Shown here in pieces: positions 20,976-30,235 of a DNA stretch of 64,000 bases (position 1 is the stretch's first letter; each line of letters starts with the position of its first letter). The stretch is from Pholiota molesta (lineage: Eukaryota > Basidiomycota > Agaricomycetes > Agaricales > Strophariaceae). The notes under the pieces are model-generated. The model was given only the letters and a program-made list of their open reading frames with translations, searched no databases and had not been told where the DNA came from. The DNA is taken from NCBI GenBank assembly GCA_014925825.1, contig JACGCK010000054.1:222914-286913 (forward strand). Reading direction: 5' to 3'. A program made the translations under genes and the position numbers.

Positions 20976-22547
20976 TCACGCAAGCCAAGAAATATCACGA
21001 AAGGCGATCTTCAGCCGTAATCCTCTGCGTCGCAGCTCCCTAAATTCCTTCTTGATCTCCACGTCCAAGGGATAATCGTACACTAGGGTCGTAGTCAACT
21101 CAAATGATCGAAGACACGACGACGTCGCCCGTAGTCGGAGTGCCTGCACCAAACTCTGGTGAAGTGGAGAATTGGCACTGAAGACGGTTCCAGAGAATTT
21201 GAAATCTTCGAGCTTTCCAAGTAAGGTTTCGGTGGATGAATCTCCTTTGCGGTCATTTTGAGACGTGGTGCGGCGTAATTGCAGTAATCTCGGGAAAAAA
21301 TCACATCCTACTACCGAACTTCCTTGGTTCAGGTTGATCTCCAAGGACCTGAGACTGGGTATTTGTTGGAGAGCGTCGATCAGGTTGAACTCTTCCTCGT
21401 AACAGTCGAACTCGGTTAGCTTGAGCGTGTGGAGTTGACAGTTCAGATTTAGGAGTAGTGAGGGTAGGTTGTTGACTTCTGGGGGCCCTGTGAGAGCGGA
21501 AAGTTCTAGCGTCTTGAGCGAAGGAAGGGAAAAATTGGACAGTAGTCGTTCAGTGTCAGCCCATGCTGCCATGTATATGATTAACTCTGTGATAGGAAGT
21601 TGGAGTCTTTCAGGGAAATCTTGGACAATCCGGCCCACGTCGTTGGCTAGAATGGTAAAGATTCGGCAGAAAGTGGCATTGGTTGTGCGGAGGAGACCAT
21701 AAAGGCACTCATCCAGGTAGACTTGCTGCATTTTGATTGACGTCAACTGTGCCCATGGTATTTGGACGCCTGCGAGATAGTAGCCGTTCAGACGCATATC
21801 TTTGAGAGCGGGCGCGGACTGTAAGAGTGTGAAGTGTTTGCGGCTAGCCGATGGGAGGCCGCAATCGGACCACAGAGGCTGTGTAGAGGCTTCGACGAGG
21901 AGGGGGAGTTTCGACTCTATTTTTGCTAAACCAGAATACCATGCTTCGGGCAGTACAAAGTATATAGATCTCCACCTGTGCGAAGTCTCAACGAGCATTT
22001 CAATGAGTTCGTTGGGTATTCTGTCGGACCAATCGTGTTCATCGCCGAACAATAGGCTGATATGCAGAGGGCAGACCCCCGAACGCCCGAGCCAGTCGCG
22101 CAGAAGGACCATCTGCGTCTCGTATAGTGTTGTCGACAAGACTAGGGCGAGGTGGCTCCAGATATGCGGCGTCGACCATACGATTTCGCGCCAATCCGTG
22201 CACACGTGTCCAAGGATGAAAGGAGTGGTTCGCAAGTGTCGCCTTGTGTCGGAGTGGAAGTTGTGGGTTGTAGCATGGCAGGCTCTAGCGAAGATCTCGC
22301 CCATGATCTCGGGAGGGAGTTGGGATAGGCATGAGCGTGGCGCCGCCGGCTTCCATAGGGGCTTCGCGGGGTTGGAAGGTGTGGTATACGGGTGAAATAC
22401 TTCCTGTGTCTCTATTTCTTTGCTTGTCTCCTTCTGGCCCACCACTGTTTGACTGGATGACAATTCCACAGTCGATTTACGTGACTTGAATATGCCAAAC
22501 GTTGGGTTGCAAATCTTCAAAAGTGCTCTATTCAACGAGATCAGCAT
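20976..22547 (-). CDS. F-box-like protein, 523 aa, single exon
   Basis: The frame is intact. Around residues 75-130 it shows LSQLPPEIMGEIFARAC, then ILGHVCTDWREIVWSTPHIW, the characteristic pattern of the F-box-like domain so abundant in Agaricomycetes (L-P-x-E-I, V-C-x-x-W-R-x-x-A/V). The remainder contains leucine-rich units (LPSLKTLELSAL, IPSLRSLEINLN). It is expected to act as an SCF ubiquitin-ligase adaptor or another Skp1 partner. The target is unknown. It is convergent with the small gene to its left. Confidence 0.8.
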   Translation of the reverse strand: MLISLNRALLKICNPTFGIFKSRKSTVELSSSQTVVGQKETSKEIETQEVFHPYTTPSNPAKPLWKPAAPRSCLSQLPPEIMGEIFARACHATTHNFHSDTRRHLRTTPFILGHVCTDWREIVWSTPHIWSHLALVLSTTLYETQMVLLRDWLGRSGVCPLHISLLFGDEHDWSDRIPNELIEMLVETSHRWRSIYFVLPEAWYSGLAKIESKLPLLVEASTQPLWSDCGLPSASRKHFTLLQSAPALKDMRLNGYYLAGVQIPWAQLTSIKMQQVYLDECLYGLLRTTNATFCRIFTILANDVGRIVQDFPERLQLPITELIIYMAAWADTERLLSNFSLPSLKTLELSALTGPPEVNNLPSLLLNLNCQLHTLKLTEFDCYEEEFNLIDALQQIPSLRSLEINLNQGSSVVGCDFFPRLLQLRRTTSQNDRKGDSSTETLLGKLEDFKFSGTVFSANSPLHQSLVQALRLRATSSCLRSFELTTTLVYDYPLDVEIKKEFRELRRRGLRLKIAFRDISWLA

Positions 22548-22817
22548 GGCGCAGCGCCCTGAAGTACTTGAAATCCGTTATCTCATTAGCACACGTATAA
22601 TTAGGAGAACTTTGACTCACCTGTGCTCCCAAGAAGTATGGTGTCAAGGTTGTTTTGAAAGCTTGGTGTGTGGCACTATGCCACCAATGGCAGTGGTCTA
22701 ATTACGGAACAAATGCCGACAAAAGAGTCACACTGCCGCCGTCTCTTACAATAATGAATGTTACAGATGTAACGCGAGTATTTGTCGGTTTGGATGTTGA
22801 TAGATGTTGATTCTTTC

Positions 22818-22980
22818 CACTGCTGGAGGCAATGGCTGTTTCTTTCGGAAACAGCCTATTGTGAACAGGTTCCAACGCTGTTCCCGTAGGGTTTTTCTTT
22901 TGGAACAGCCTATGCAACACGTTCAAAAATACTTTTTTCTGGGCTGTTTTTACATGAGACAATGATTGCCTCCAGCAGTG
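22818..22980. mobile_element. 163-bp CACTA-like MITE
   Basis: Perfect 16-bp terminal inverted repeats, CACTGCTGGAGGCAAT and its complement, bound a 163-bp element. The base triplet TTC flanks both ends (22815-22817 and 22981-22983), consistent with the 3-bp target duplication of the CACTA/CMC superfamily, whose ends start CACTA or CACTG. The interior contains a hairpin (GGCTGTTTC...GAAACAGCC) and related GGAACAGCC motifs. It has no coding capacity. Confidence 0.7.
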
Positions 22981-23026
22981 TTCGAAATCTCGAGCATTCC
23001 CTAGTTACTTACTTGTAAACTTGCCA

Positions 23027-23270
23027 GCTTTGTAAATAGCTAGAATTTAGAACTCAGCAATCAACATAGAGAGGCAAGAAATGAATTTTATACAAAATCT
23101 CATTTCTCGTGTTTGGGGGAAAGCGTGCGGAAAATCACGTCTGAGCTAATACTCACGGTATTGGTTCAGACATCTTCATGAAATATAAAATGCACGCTTT
23201 GAGCGCATTCTTGAGGTTAACTGAGAATATTCTTAACTGAGAATATCTACGTTCGAAGTACAGCTAACCC
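23027..23270 (-). repeat. Split direct repeat B2 of YR element
   Basis: This 244-bp copy matches 23564-23807 by eye. Its outer edge, at 23027, is the 3' end of the element. Confidence 0.9.
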
Positions 23271-23352
23271 CGAGAACGCACTAATAAAATTGAAAATGAC
23301 CCAAGAAATAAATAGCAAAGAAACAAAATTGTCTAGGGCAGTGGAGGGTGGG

Positions 23353-23563
23353 TCTGAAAAATTTTCCTCGACACTTTGAGGTGGAAGAGCAGAAGAGAAA
23401 AACTCAAGTAACTCTCACGTGCTCAGTCCCAATTTTCAACATCTGTGACATGTGACTGAGCTCACAGAGTGACTTGATTTTTCTCTGTTCTAATCTAGCT
23501 TACAAAGCACTAGTTCTGTGTTGATTCGACTCGATAAATCTCGATGAATAACTAGAACTGCAG
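23353..23563 (-). repeat. Split direct repeat A2 of YR element
   Basis: This 211-bp copy matches 28580-28790 by eye and abuts B1 with no spacer (...AACTGCAG|GCTTTG... on the plus strand). Confidence 0.9.
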
Positions 23564-23807
23564 GCTTTGTAAATAGCTAGAATTTAGAACTCAGCAATCA
23601 ACATAGAGAGGCAAGAAATGAATTTTATACAAAATCTCATTTCTCGTGTTTGGGGGAAAGCGTGCGGAAAATCACGTCTGAGCTAATACTCACGGTATTG
23701 GTTCAGACATCTTCATGAAATATAAAATGCACGCTTTGAGCGCATTCTTGAGGTTAACTGAGAATATTCTTAACTGAGAATATCTACGTTCGAAGTACAG
23801 CTAACCC
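23564..23807 (-). repeat. Split direct repeat B1 of YR element
   Basis: This 244-bp copy of B lies between the recombinase gene and A2. The B1-A2 junction is what a circular intermediate of the element would present at its joint. Confidence 0.9.
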
Positions 23808-23941
23808 ACAAGAGAGCCGAGCTCACAACAGCTGACTTCGAAACAAGCCAGCTCACCCAAACCGAGCGAGAAACTAATGAGAAATGACGAAAACCGCAGA
23901 ATTATCAAATAAAACAAATGAATTAACAATGAGTACCTGAG

Positions 23942-25296
23942 CTACCTAGCATGAGAGCCTGAATAAACGGACATAGTTTCTATGACCCAAGCAGCCCGCG
24001 AAGAAGTAAAAGAATTTGTAACAAACAATGGCAGAATACCCTCTATACGACGCCAATACTCCAAGAACGACCGTGACTTCCATCGGCCCTGCACGGCCAC
24101 GATATCCGGAGGCGTACCCCGCAATAATAACTCAGTTGCACCACCAATACGAAAGCCATGTCCAGCCATACGAGGCATATCAGCCGCCACCCAAATGTCC
24201 TCGCAACGAGAAAGAAACCAACCGCGCGTCATAGGCGCATAAGAGCCATCCGCAGTCTTGAAAGAGAACAAAGGGGCATCAGCAGGAACACCTGCATTTG
24301 TGACGAGATGGTGCTTGAAAGCGAGGTAAGGATCTGCCGGATCATCCAACTTGGTGATGATGATGTCGGCGCCCACATTGTGCGTCGTTTTCGTCCAAGG
24401 AATATGAAAGGTGATGGAGTGAATGCGTCCAGCGTCTTCGCGGAAGGAAATGGGGCATCCTCTCGAAACATGCTTTGAAGGATCGAATGCATGTCGACTA
24501 GAAATAAGAAGCTCCCCTAAAAAAATAAGTTAAAAGAAAGAAACACAAAGACAAGAAAACAATTAAAAATACCAAGACGGCAACACGACCAAAAGGCCAC
24601 ACACGCTAGAGCCCAGATGGCTGCATCAAACAAGGAAGAAAAATCCAGACCACGCCGGAGAGCATATAAATGCTGAATTGTTACCGGAGGACGCTTAGCC
24701 CTCCGCGAAGCATCCGGGACCAGCTTGGACACGCCCCCTTTAACCGCGCGAAGCATGTCCTGCCCATACCATGGTGCACCATTGATCGTGTGCCAAAATT
24801 GAAGCCCCGCTAACCAATTGTCCAGAGTCGTACGAGCGACTTTGCCAGCGGCCATGGCAGCGGAAAATCCGGCGAGAAGGATTTCGGAAGCGGGCATGCG
24901 GTCGACCTCGGGAATGTTACGTGAATCGCAGTACTGAGTGAAACGCAAGGGACCTGCCCCATAAAGCTCACGCGTCTTCTCGTCCAGAGAGAAGAGCATG
25001 ACGTGTAAGAGTGCAAGCGCATCGGAAGGAGGTAAAATTGAAGAGATGGTTTGGCGAAAGGAAGAACTGATGGGAGTCGTCCAAGCAATTAACCGGTCGG
25101 AGGCAACAACATGTGGACGATAAGAAGAAGGAGAATATGAATTGCCTGGCTTGGGCTTTCTGGGCTTTTTGATTCGGCGTACCAAAGCTTGCGGTTCACT
25201 CGTTTGAGAGTTCGCGCCCAAGCGAGCAAACAAACGAGCTGCTTCAGCAGCCACGTCGACACCGGCCAACGCACGAGAGAGGGAATCGTCAGACAT
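23942..25296 (-). CDS. Tyrosine recombinase of Ngaro-type element
   Basis: The enzyme should integrate the circular cDNA of the element. Exon 1 (25296-24573) starts MSDDSLSRALAGVD, has a basic linker (VRRIKKPRKPKPG) and an N-terminal core-binding-like region (LYGAGPLRFTQYCDSRNIPE). A 56-bp GT-AG intron (24572-24517) falls inside the first catalytic motif. Splicing creates FWSCCRLGELL, containing the catalytic Arg. Exon 2 supplies GHGFRIGGATELLLRG (the H-x-x-R pair) and GRWKSRSFLEYWRR with the expected nucleophilic Tyr. Without splicing the protein stops early and lacks the active site. The start overlaps the upstream gene's stop by 8 nt (ATGTCTGA). Confidence 0.87.
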
Positions 25297-27552
25297 GACG
25301 TAAGAATGGACGAAGGTCGACCGGAAGAGGGAACGAAGAAGCAAGATGTTGCTCGACAGGACCCAAAATACCGCGAGAGATTGGATCTGCCAAATTGTCT
25401 TCGGAATCGACGAAATTAAAGGAGAGTGCGATGGCATGTTCATGAGCCAAGAGCTCTGCCTGACGGATGGAAAGATTAATTTCTGGATTGCGACCACGGC
25501 CGCGATTCCAGGCCCCAATGACACCTTGATTGTCACTGTAAATGAGAATATGGGAAGAATGGACACCGCGTGCCACGAGAACATGCAGAGCCAACTCAAC
25601 AGCTACTGCCTCGAGCCAACCAATGTGCTGGAATGGACTGCGAGGCTTGTCTGTTAATGCCCAAGCATCCCAACCTGCCCCGGAACCCAAAATAAGGCCG
25701 ATACCCCAGGAAGTGGAAGCATCGACGAAAAGACCAATATCCTGAACCGGCAAGCGAGGTCGAAGAGAACGTTTCCAATCCGAAATGGCGAGAGTGCGCG
25801 ACCACCACTTGAGGTCCGAAATTACTGACTTGGGAGGATAGCGATGATGGAAGTTGGAAGGGAAGGATGAGGCGAAAGCGGAAATGTTGGGTAGAAAGGA
25901 GCGGCCACGAGGATAGACAAAGGCAATGTGTGATAGAGAACCATTCAAGGACAAGATTGCGTCGATGGGAGCCTGTGAATTCTCGTAAAGACGCAAGAAA
26001 TCATCGACTCTGCCTTTGAACTTCAAACGCTTTTCGTCAGTTAAGGAAACAGTCTTTGAAGCAAGATCCCAATGAAAACCGAGATAAACAAAAGAGGAAT
26101 CGAAGTCCTGGCCCTTTGACTTGTGCCAGGGAATGCCCAACGACTCGATTTTAGCCAACATTGACTCTCTATCATAAAGATAAAGATAGGGATCGCCCAA
26201 CGACCCATCCCCAGAAATTGGGAATCTGAAAACAACGAAATCGTCGACCCATTTTCTAACAGGTCCGACCTCCAATTCCGCCCAACAATCCTCAGTGAAG
26301 TCACCAACTTCGCCATGATTGCCAGTGGAAGATGTACAACCAAAAGGATGGCCATGGTCCAACCAAAACATGCCCTCAAAACTCACCACAGTGTAAGCCT
26401 TGTGGACTGGGTGAACGGGCACGGTACGAAAAGCAGCTTCAACGTCGAGTGTAGCAGCCTGTGCGCCAGGCGGAGCGGAAGCCACCTAAGCAAAAGAAGA
26501 AAACACATGAGCGAAACTGGCTGCAACAAAGCCAAAGGCCAAAATGAAAATAGCGCAACCTTCCAATGAAGGAGGAAATAACCACGCAAAGGCATGGGGG
26601 AAAAGAGAACGCAAAGGCGAACCCTAGAAATACTGCGGCAAAGGCCAAACAGCAATGAAAATAGAAAACAACTCACAATGATCTCCACCTCAGAAGCGGT
26701 ACCCCACTTCATAGGAAAATCATCGGAATCAATCATATCATTCACAGAGACACCAGAACCGTCCCGGAAAGATAGATTGATAGCCATGCGAGTTTTCGTA
26801 AGGTTTCCATCAGTGTCGAATTTGGCCACCACTTGAATTGGAGAAGAACGGAAGGGTCCGCCCAAAATCTCCTCGAGCTGGGTCTTGGTAAATGGACCAG
26901 ACATACGCCCCTTATCGACCTCAGATTTTAAGTAGTCGAGAACAGCAGAGGAGTAGGTGGAGGCGGAAGGATGATTTGGTGGTGTGAATGTCTCTGTCAA
27001 AGGACGGAGATCGCCCAAACGAAAACCGATAGAAAGTTTTCGAACAAGAAAGGGATATTTGACGCGTAAAGAATCGAACCTGTCGATAAATGATTGGAAG
27101 GCCGCCGGATTATAAGGAGTGACAACGCGGTCGCGCAGCGACACATGCAAATCTTGTTGAGAAAAAGGAACATCGGTACTGCCAACGGAATGCTGCAAAT
27201 TAGCCGCAACCGTCTCAGATACAGGTGCGAGAGCATGCGAAATGGGAGCGGAGACCACACAAGGAGCAGAGATGCTGGAACATGCAGTTCTTGTGTTGAC
27301 AACGCTTGGAACCGCCGAGGTTCCAAGCGATGCAGACTGGCGTCCCGGAAGAGACGGAGATAAGCTTCTTGTCGGCGAATTTGCATGCAACGTCCTCGCC
27401 GCGTTCGTTCTTGCTCTCCTTGCAATCGTGGATTCGATGTCCGGTCCGGCCACAGCACAGGCAGATGGGACCGCCGGATTTGCTCCCACTGCCTTTCGGA
27501 AAGGGCGAACGAGTACCATCGGACGAAGAAGGATAAGGCTCATAGCGACCAC
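25289..27552 (-). CDS. Reverse transcriptase-RNase H of Ngaro-type element
   Basis: This enzyme copies the element RNA into DNA. Exon 1 runs to 26677 (PFRSSPIQVVAKFD, KTRMAINLSFRDGSG, then SEVEIIV). A 191-bp intron (26676-26486, GTGAGT...CTTAG) is then removed, joining VASAPPGAQAATLDVEAAF, which holds the first catalytic Asp. HPFGCTSSTGNHG and the catalytic WVDDFVVF follow. The C-terminal RNase H-like part has LFVDASTSWGIGLILGSG, WLEAVAVELALH and IYSDNQGVIGAW. The N-terminal border is uncertain: the open frame overlaps the gag-like gene by about 340 nt, so translation may involve frameshifting or an internal start. Confidence 0.85.
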
Positions 27553-28507
27553 CAGAAGCCCCGCGAGAGCCAGACTCTACAGCCTGCTTCCAAACGGCAA
27601 GCTCCTCACGCAGGATCACATCCTTGATTTCTTGAAACCTTCGAAGATAAGCGGCTTCATCGTAAATAGTTGGAAGCGCGGCGTATTCACGGCGCTGCTC
27701 GATGTCGAAACGCAGAATGGCGGCGAAATTCACCCGAAGTTCCTGGTGACCGGAGAGGAATTTGTAGTGCTTCAGCCAGCGCTGGAAAACAGCGTCGGAA
27801 GCCCTCGCCTTCAGAAACTCGAGGTAGTTGCCCCAAGCCTCGGTCCAATCCATGTAATCCATCCTACTCTCATCAGGGAATTGGTCGAGCTTGATGAGAT
27901 AGACCTTGGATCCATTGATGATGAGCTGCTCGCGGGTGAGAGAAGGTTTCAAGAATAATTCCTTTTGAGATTTGTAGAGGAAAAGGGAAAGAGGAAGGTG
28001 TTGCTTGCACTGCGCGAGTTTCACGATTTCCGGATGAACTCCAAACTTGTGCTCGCCAACGGTTGAAGGCGCGGGACGCTCCGTCTCCTCGGAAAATAAA
28101 ACCGGGGAGGAGTCCACCTTCACGGCAAGGGCTGCCAAGTCAGAGCTGATCGCCTTGGGGTTGATGGCGCGAACGACCTGGTCGCGTTGGTGGGAAGAAA
28201 GGAGCGAGAACCCAGCAAGGACCTGAGTAACGTAGTCATCCTGATTCTCATGGTCGTCGATGTGATCTGGAGAGGGCTCGCGAGAAACGGCAGGAGCTGG
28301 AGGAGCGTGAGGACCAACTTCAGCTTGAGAAGCGCCCGTGGCACCAACAGATACCACCTGACCACCCCCGGCCTCGGCGGACGCAGGCCCAGGCACGCCA
28401 CCAGAAGCTTCCCCGGATTCCTCGGGGTTGATTGGATCATTCTCGCTTAAAGGAGCAGGAACCGGGTTCCCGGTGACGGCGGGAGGAGGAGAATCTTGCT
28501 GCGCCAT
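27215..28507 (-). CDS. Gag-like protein with zinc knuckle, Ngaro-type element
   Basis: This 430-codon gene is first in the element. It has a Pro/Glu/Ala-rich N-terminus (MAQQDSPPPAVTGNPVPAP) and a helical central region (MDYMDWTEAWGNYLEFLKAR; EIKDVILREELAVWKQAVE). A CCHC zinc knuckle follows (CLCCGRTGHRIHDC, about residues 350-363), and further Cys/His residues lie near the C-terminus (CQHKNCMFQHLCSLCG). This fits a nucleocapsid that packages element RNA. It is the usual 5' gene of YR retrotransposons. Confidence 0.8.
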   Translation of the reverse strand: MAQQDSPPPAVTGNPVPAPLSENDPINPEESGEASGGVPGPASAEAGGGQVVSVGATGASQAEVGPHAPPAPAVSREPSPDHIDDHENQDDYVTQVLAGFSLLSSHQRDQVVRAINPKAISSDLAALAVKVDSSPVLFSEETERPAPSTVGEHKFGVHPEIVKLAQCKQHLPLSLFLYKSQKELFLKPSLTREQLIINGSKVYLIKLDQFPDESRMDYMDWTEAWGNYLEFLKARASDAVFQRWLKHYKFLSGHQELRVNFAAILRFDIEQRREYAALPTIYDEAAYLRRFQEIKDVILREELAVWKQAVESGSRGASGGRYEPYPSSSDGTRSPFPKGSGSKSGGPICLCCGRTGHRIHDCKESKNERGEDVACKFADKKLISVSSGTPVCIAWNLGGSKRCQHKNCMFQHLCSLCGLRSHFACSRTCI

Positions 28508-28579
28508 TGTAGAAAGCGATGTCGAAGAACGAGGATTGGATAATGACGATTTTAAGAGAATAAATCGATGAAATTCTGC

Positions 28580-28790
28580 TCTGAAAAATTTTCCTCGACA
28601 CTTTGAGGTGGAAGAGCAGAAGAGAAAAACTCAAGTAACTCTCACGTGCTCAGTCCCAATTTTCAACATCTGTGACATGTGACTGAGCTCACAGAGTGAC
28701 TTGATTTTTCTCTGTTCTAATCTAGCTTACAAAGCACTAGTTCTGTGTTGATTCGACTCGATAAATCTCGATGAATAACTAGAACTGCAG
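28580..28790 (-). repeat. Split direct repeat A1 of YR element (5' end)
   Basis: This 211-bp copy of A2 (23353-23563) marks the 5' end of the element at 28790. The flanking genomic bases at the two element ends (CCA before 23027, TCA after 28790) show no target duplication. Confidence 0.9.
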
Positions 28791-28962
28791 TCAGTTTCAT
28801 CTGGGCCTCAGTGCCTCACCGCTGAGAGCACTAAAAATACCCACTGATCAATGATCCTCCACTCATCCTTGCCAATTTATTTATAGCAATCAATTCAACC
28901 AAACCTCGTCTTAGGCGCTTAGACTCATAAATCGAGTTTAGTCATGGCACTTTCTCTACTTA

Positions 28963-28991
28963 CTAGCCTTTTGACCCGTGCTTCGCACGGG
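28963..28991 (-). other. Helitron 3' terminus with hairpin
   Basis: The stem (28975-28981 paired with 28985-28991) followed by TCAAAAGG and the terminal CTAG is the standard 3' signal for rolling-circle termination. Confidence 0.9.
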
Positions 28992-29093
28992 GTAAGACTC
29001 AGAGCCTGAGCTCTCAGAGCAAATAACGGAAGACTTAAATATTCTACAAACATTGGTAGTAGAAATATTTGTATTGACATGTGAAGTGTTCTA

Positions 29094-30235
29094 CTAAGCA
29101 TCAGTTTGACCCTCTGGATTGCTCCGGGTGCGCTTCGCTATCGGAGCTGCCATGCCAGCTGCCGGCGTCTCAGAGATGGCGGAGAAAGGCCGTTTTGTCG
29201 TCGAATGGGCTGTTGTCAGATTTCCATTGGCAATTGACGGCGGGTTCGTCTTATCGGAGGTGGTGTGACCGTAATTGATGAGGTTACGCGTACTTCGGGG
29301 CCTCGAGGGTGCTGTCATAAGTTGTGAAATATGTATGAGATGAGATTGAAAAGGATTAGTGATATACTACTCACCATCGAGTGTATTGGGATGAATTGAA
29401 TTATTTCCTTGAGACGGCTGTCCCATGAAAGCAATATCATCCACAGTAATCTCGAAGCGATCAATGAGGACATCAGAAGAATCTTTGAAAGCCACGTCTG
29501 TCAGAAAACCACAAACGGATACATATCGGCGATTATAAGGGACGGGTTTTCCATTTTTATACCGCGGAGAGTCGGGAATGACGCAGGTAAGTGGTGCGAA
29601 TGCCTTTGCGTGCTTTGTGTCCTTGAGTGCCGAAACATAATGTTCAAGATCGATTTCGAAGGAGCCTTGGTCTTTTGACAGTTTGTCGCAATTCCGGAGA
29701 CATGGACCAAAGCGCGCTGACAGGTATCGACTGTGAATGCGGTTTCAGCCTCGTTTGCATCAGCCACATCATGTGGAGCACTAAGAGGAACAACCTTACA
29801 ATGAGGTGTTAGTGGTGATCAATTCAATGATAGAAATAAAATCTTACCCATTTGATGTCCCCAATAAAGCTATAGTCTTTAGCAGATAAAGTTGTTGGAA
29901 CGATATCAGCCTCCATGTCCATGGTAAAAATCTTCATTGATATAGTTAGTTAATATAAGAAAGAATTAAGCAAGAGGACATTAATAACTTACCGTCGTAT
30001 TAATCAAATACAGTCCTGGAGCCTCGGAGAACTGAATATCATTCGCATTAAAATACCTCAATGCGCCCAGAAGTGATTCGCAGTATATTGAACCAATGTA
30101 AATCTGTGCATCAACAACGATGGTAGACTTTGACTTCGGAGTTGATCGAGGGTTTGCGAGAGCAGCAATTGCTGTCAGAGAAATCATACCCGCATCGTGG
30201 ACAGGATTAGTACCCATCGCAGAATGGGAAGGCAT
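29094..30235 (-). CDS. Helitron-borne gene, possible OB-fold/ssDNA-binding protein
   Basis: Exons in order give MPSHSAMGTNPVHDAG...KSTIVVDAQIYIGSIYCESL, then IFTMDMEADIVPTTLSAKD and FIGDIKWVVPLSAP. These are followed by RALVHVSGIATNC, then FEIDLEHYVSALKDTKHAKA, IPDSPRYKNGKPVPYNRRYV and VCGFLTDVAF. The end is a basic Ser/Thr-rich tail (AAPIAKRTRSNPEGQTDA). Introns follow standard GT-AG sites, for example GTAAGT after ACGACG near 30000. The alternation of beta-strand-like segments (VHVSGIATNC; YVSVCGFLTDV) suggests an OB-fold. Plant and animal Helitrons often carry RPA-like single-strand binding genes, so a similar role is an inference, not shown. One base seems missing near 29671 (TCTTTT run). 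Alternatively it is a captured host gene. Confidence 0.55.

Larger units (their letters stand above)
23027..28790 (-). mobile_element. Ngaro-type tyrosine-recombinase (YR) retrotransposon with split direct repeats
   Basis: This 5.76-kb element is read on the minus strand. It begins with repeat A1 (28790-28580) and continues with a gag-like gene, a reverse transcriptase/RNase H gene and a tyrosine recombinase gene. It ends with B1 (23807-23564), A2 (23563-23353), an 82-bp spacer and B2 (23270-23027). Both A copies are 211 bp and both B copies 244 bp, with no difference that I could see. Interlocking A1...B1-A2...B2 repeats, a recombinase instead of an integrase, and no target duplication are the defining traits of Ngaro/PAT-like elements within the DIRS order. 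No methyltransferase domain is visible, which favours Ngaro. All genes look intact once two introns are removed, so it may be recently active. Confidence 0.9.

Noticed and set aside
23027..23807. The 244-bp and 211-bp direct repeats as long terminal repeats of an ordinary LTR retrotransposon
   Set aside because: The repeats interlock (A1...B1-A2...B2), the element encodes a tyrosine recombinase and not an integrase, and there is no target-site duplication.
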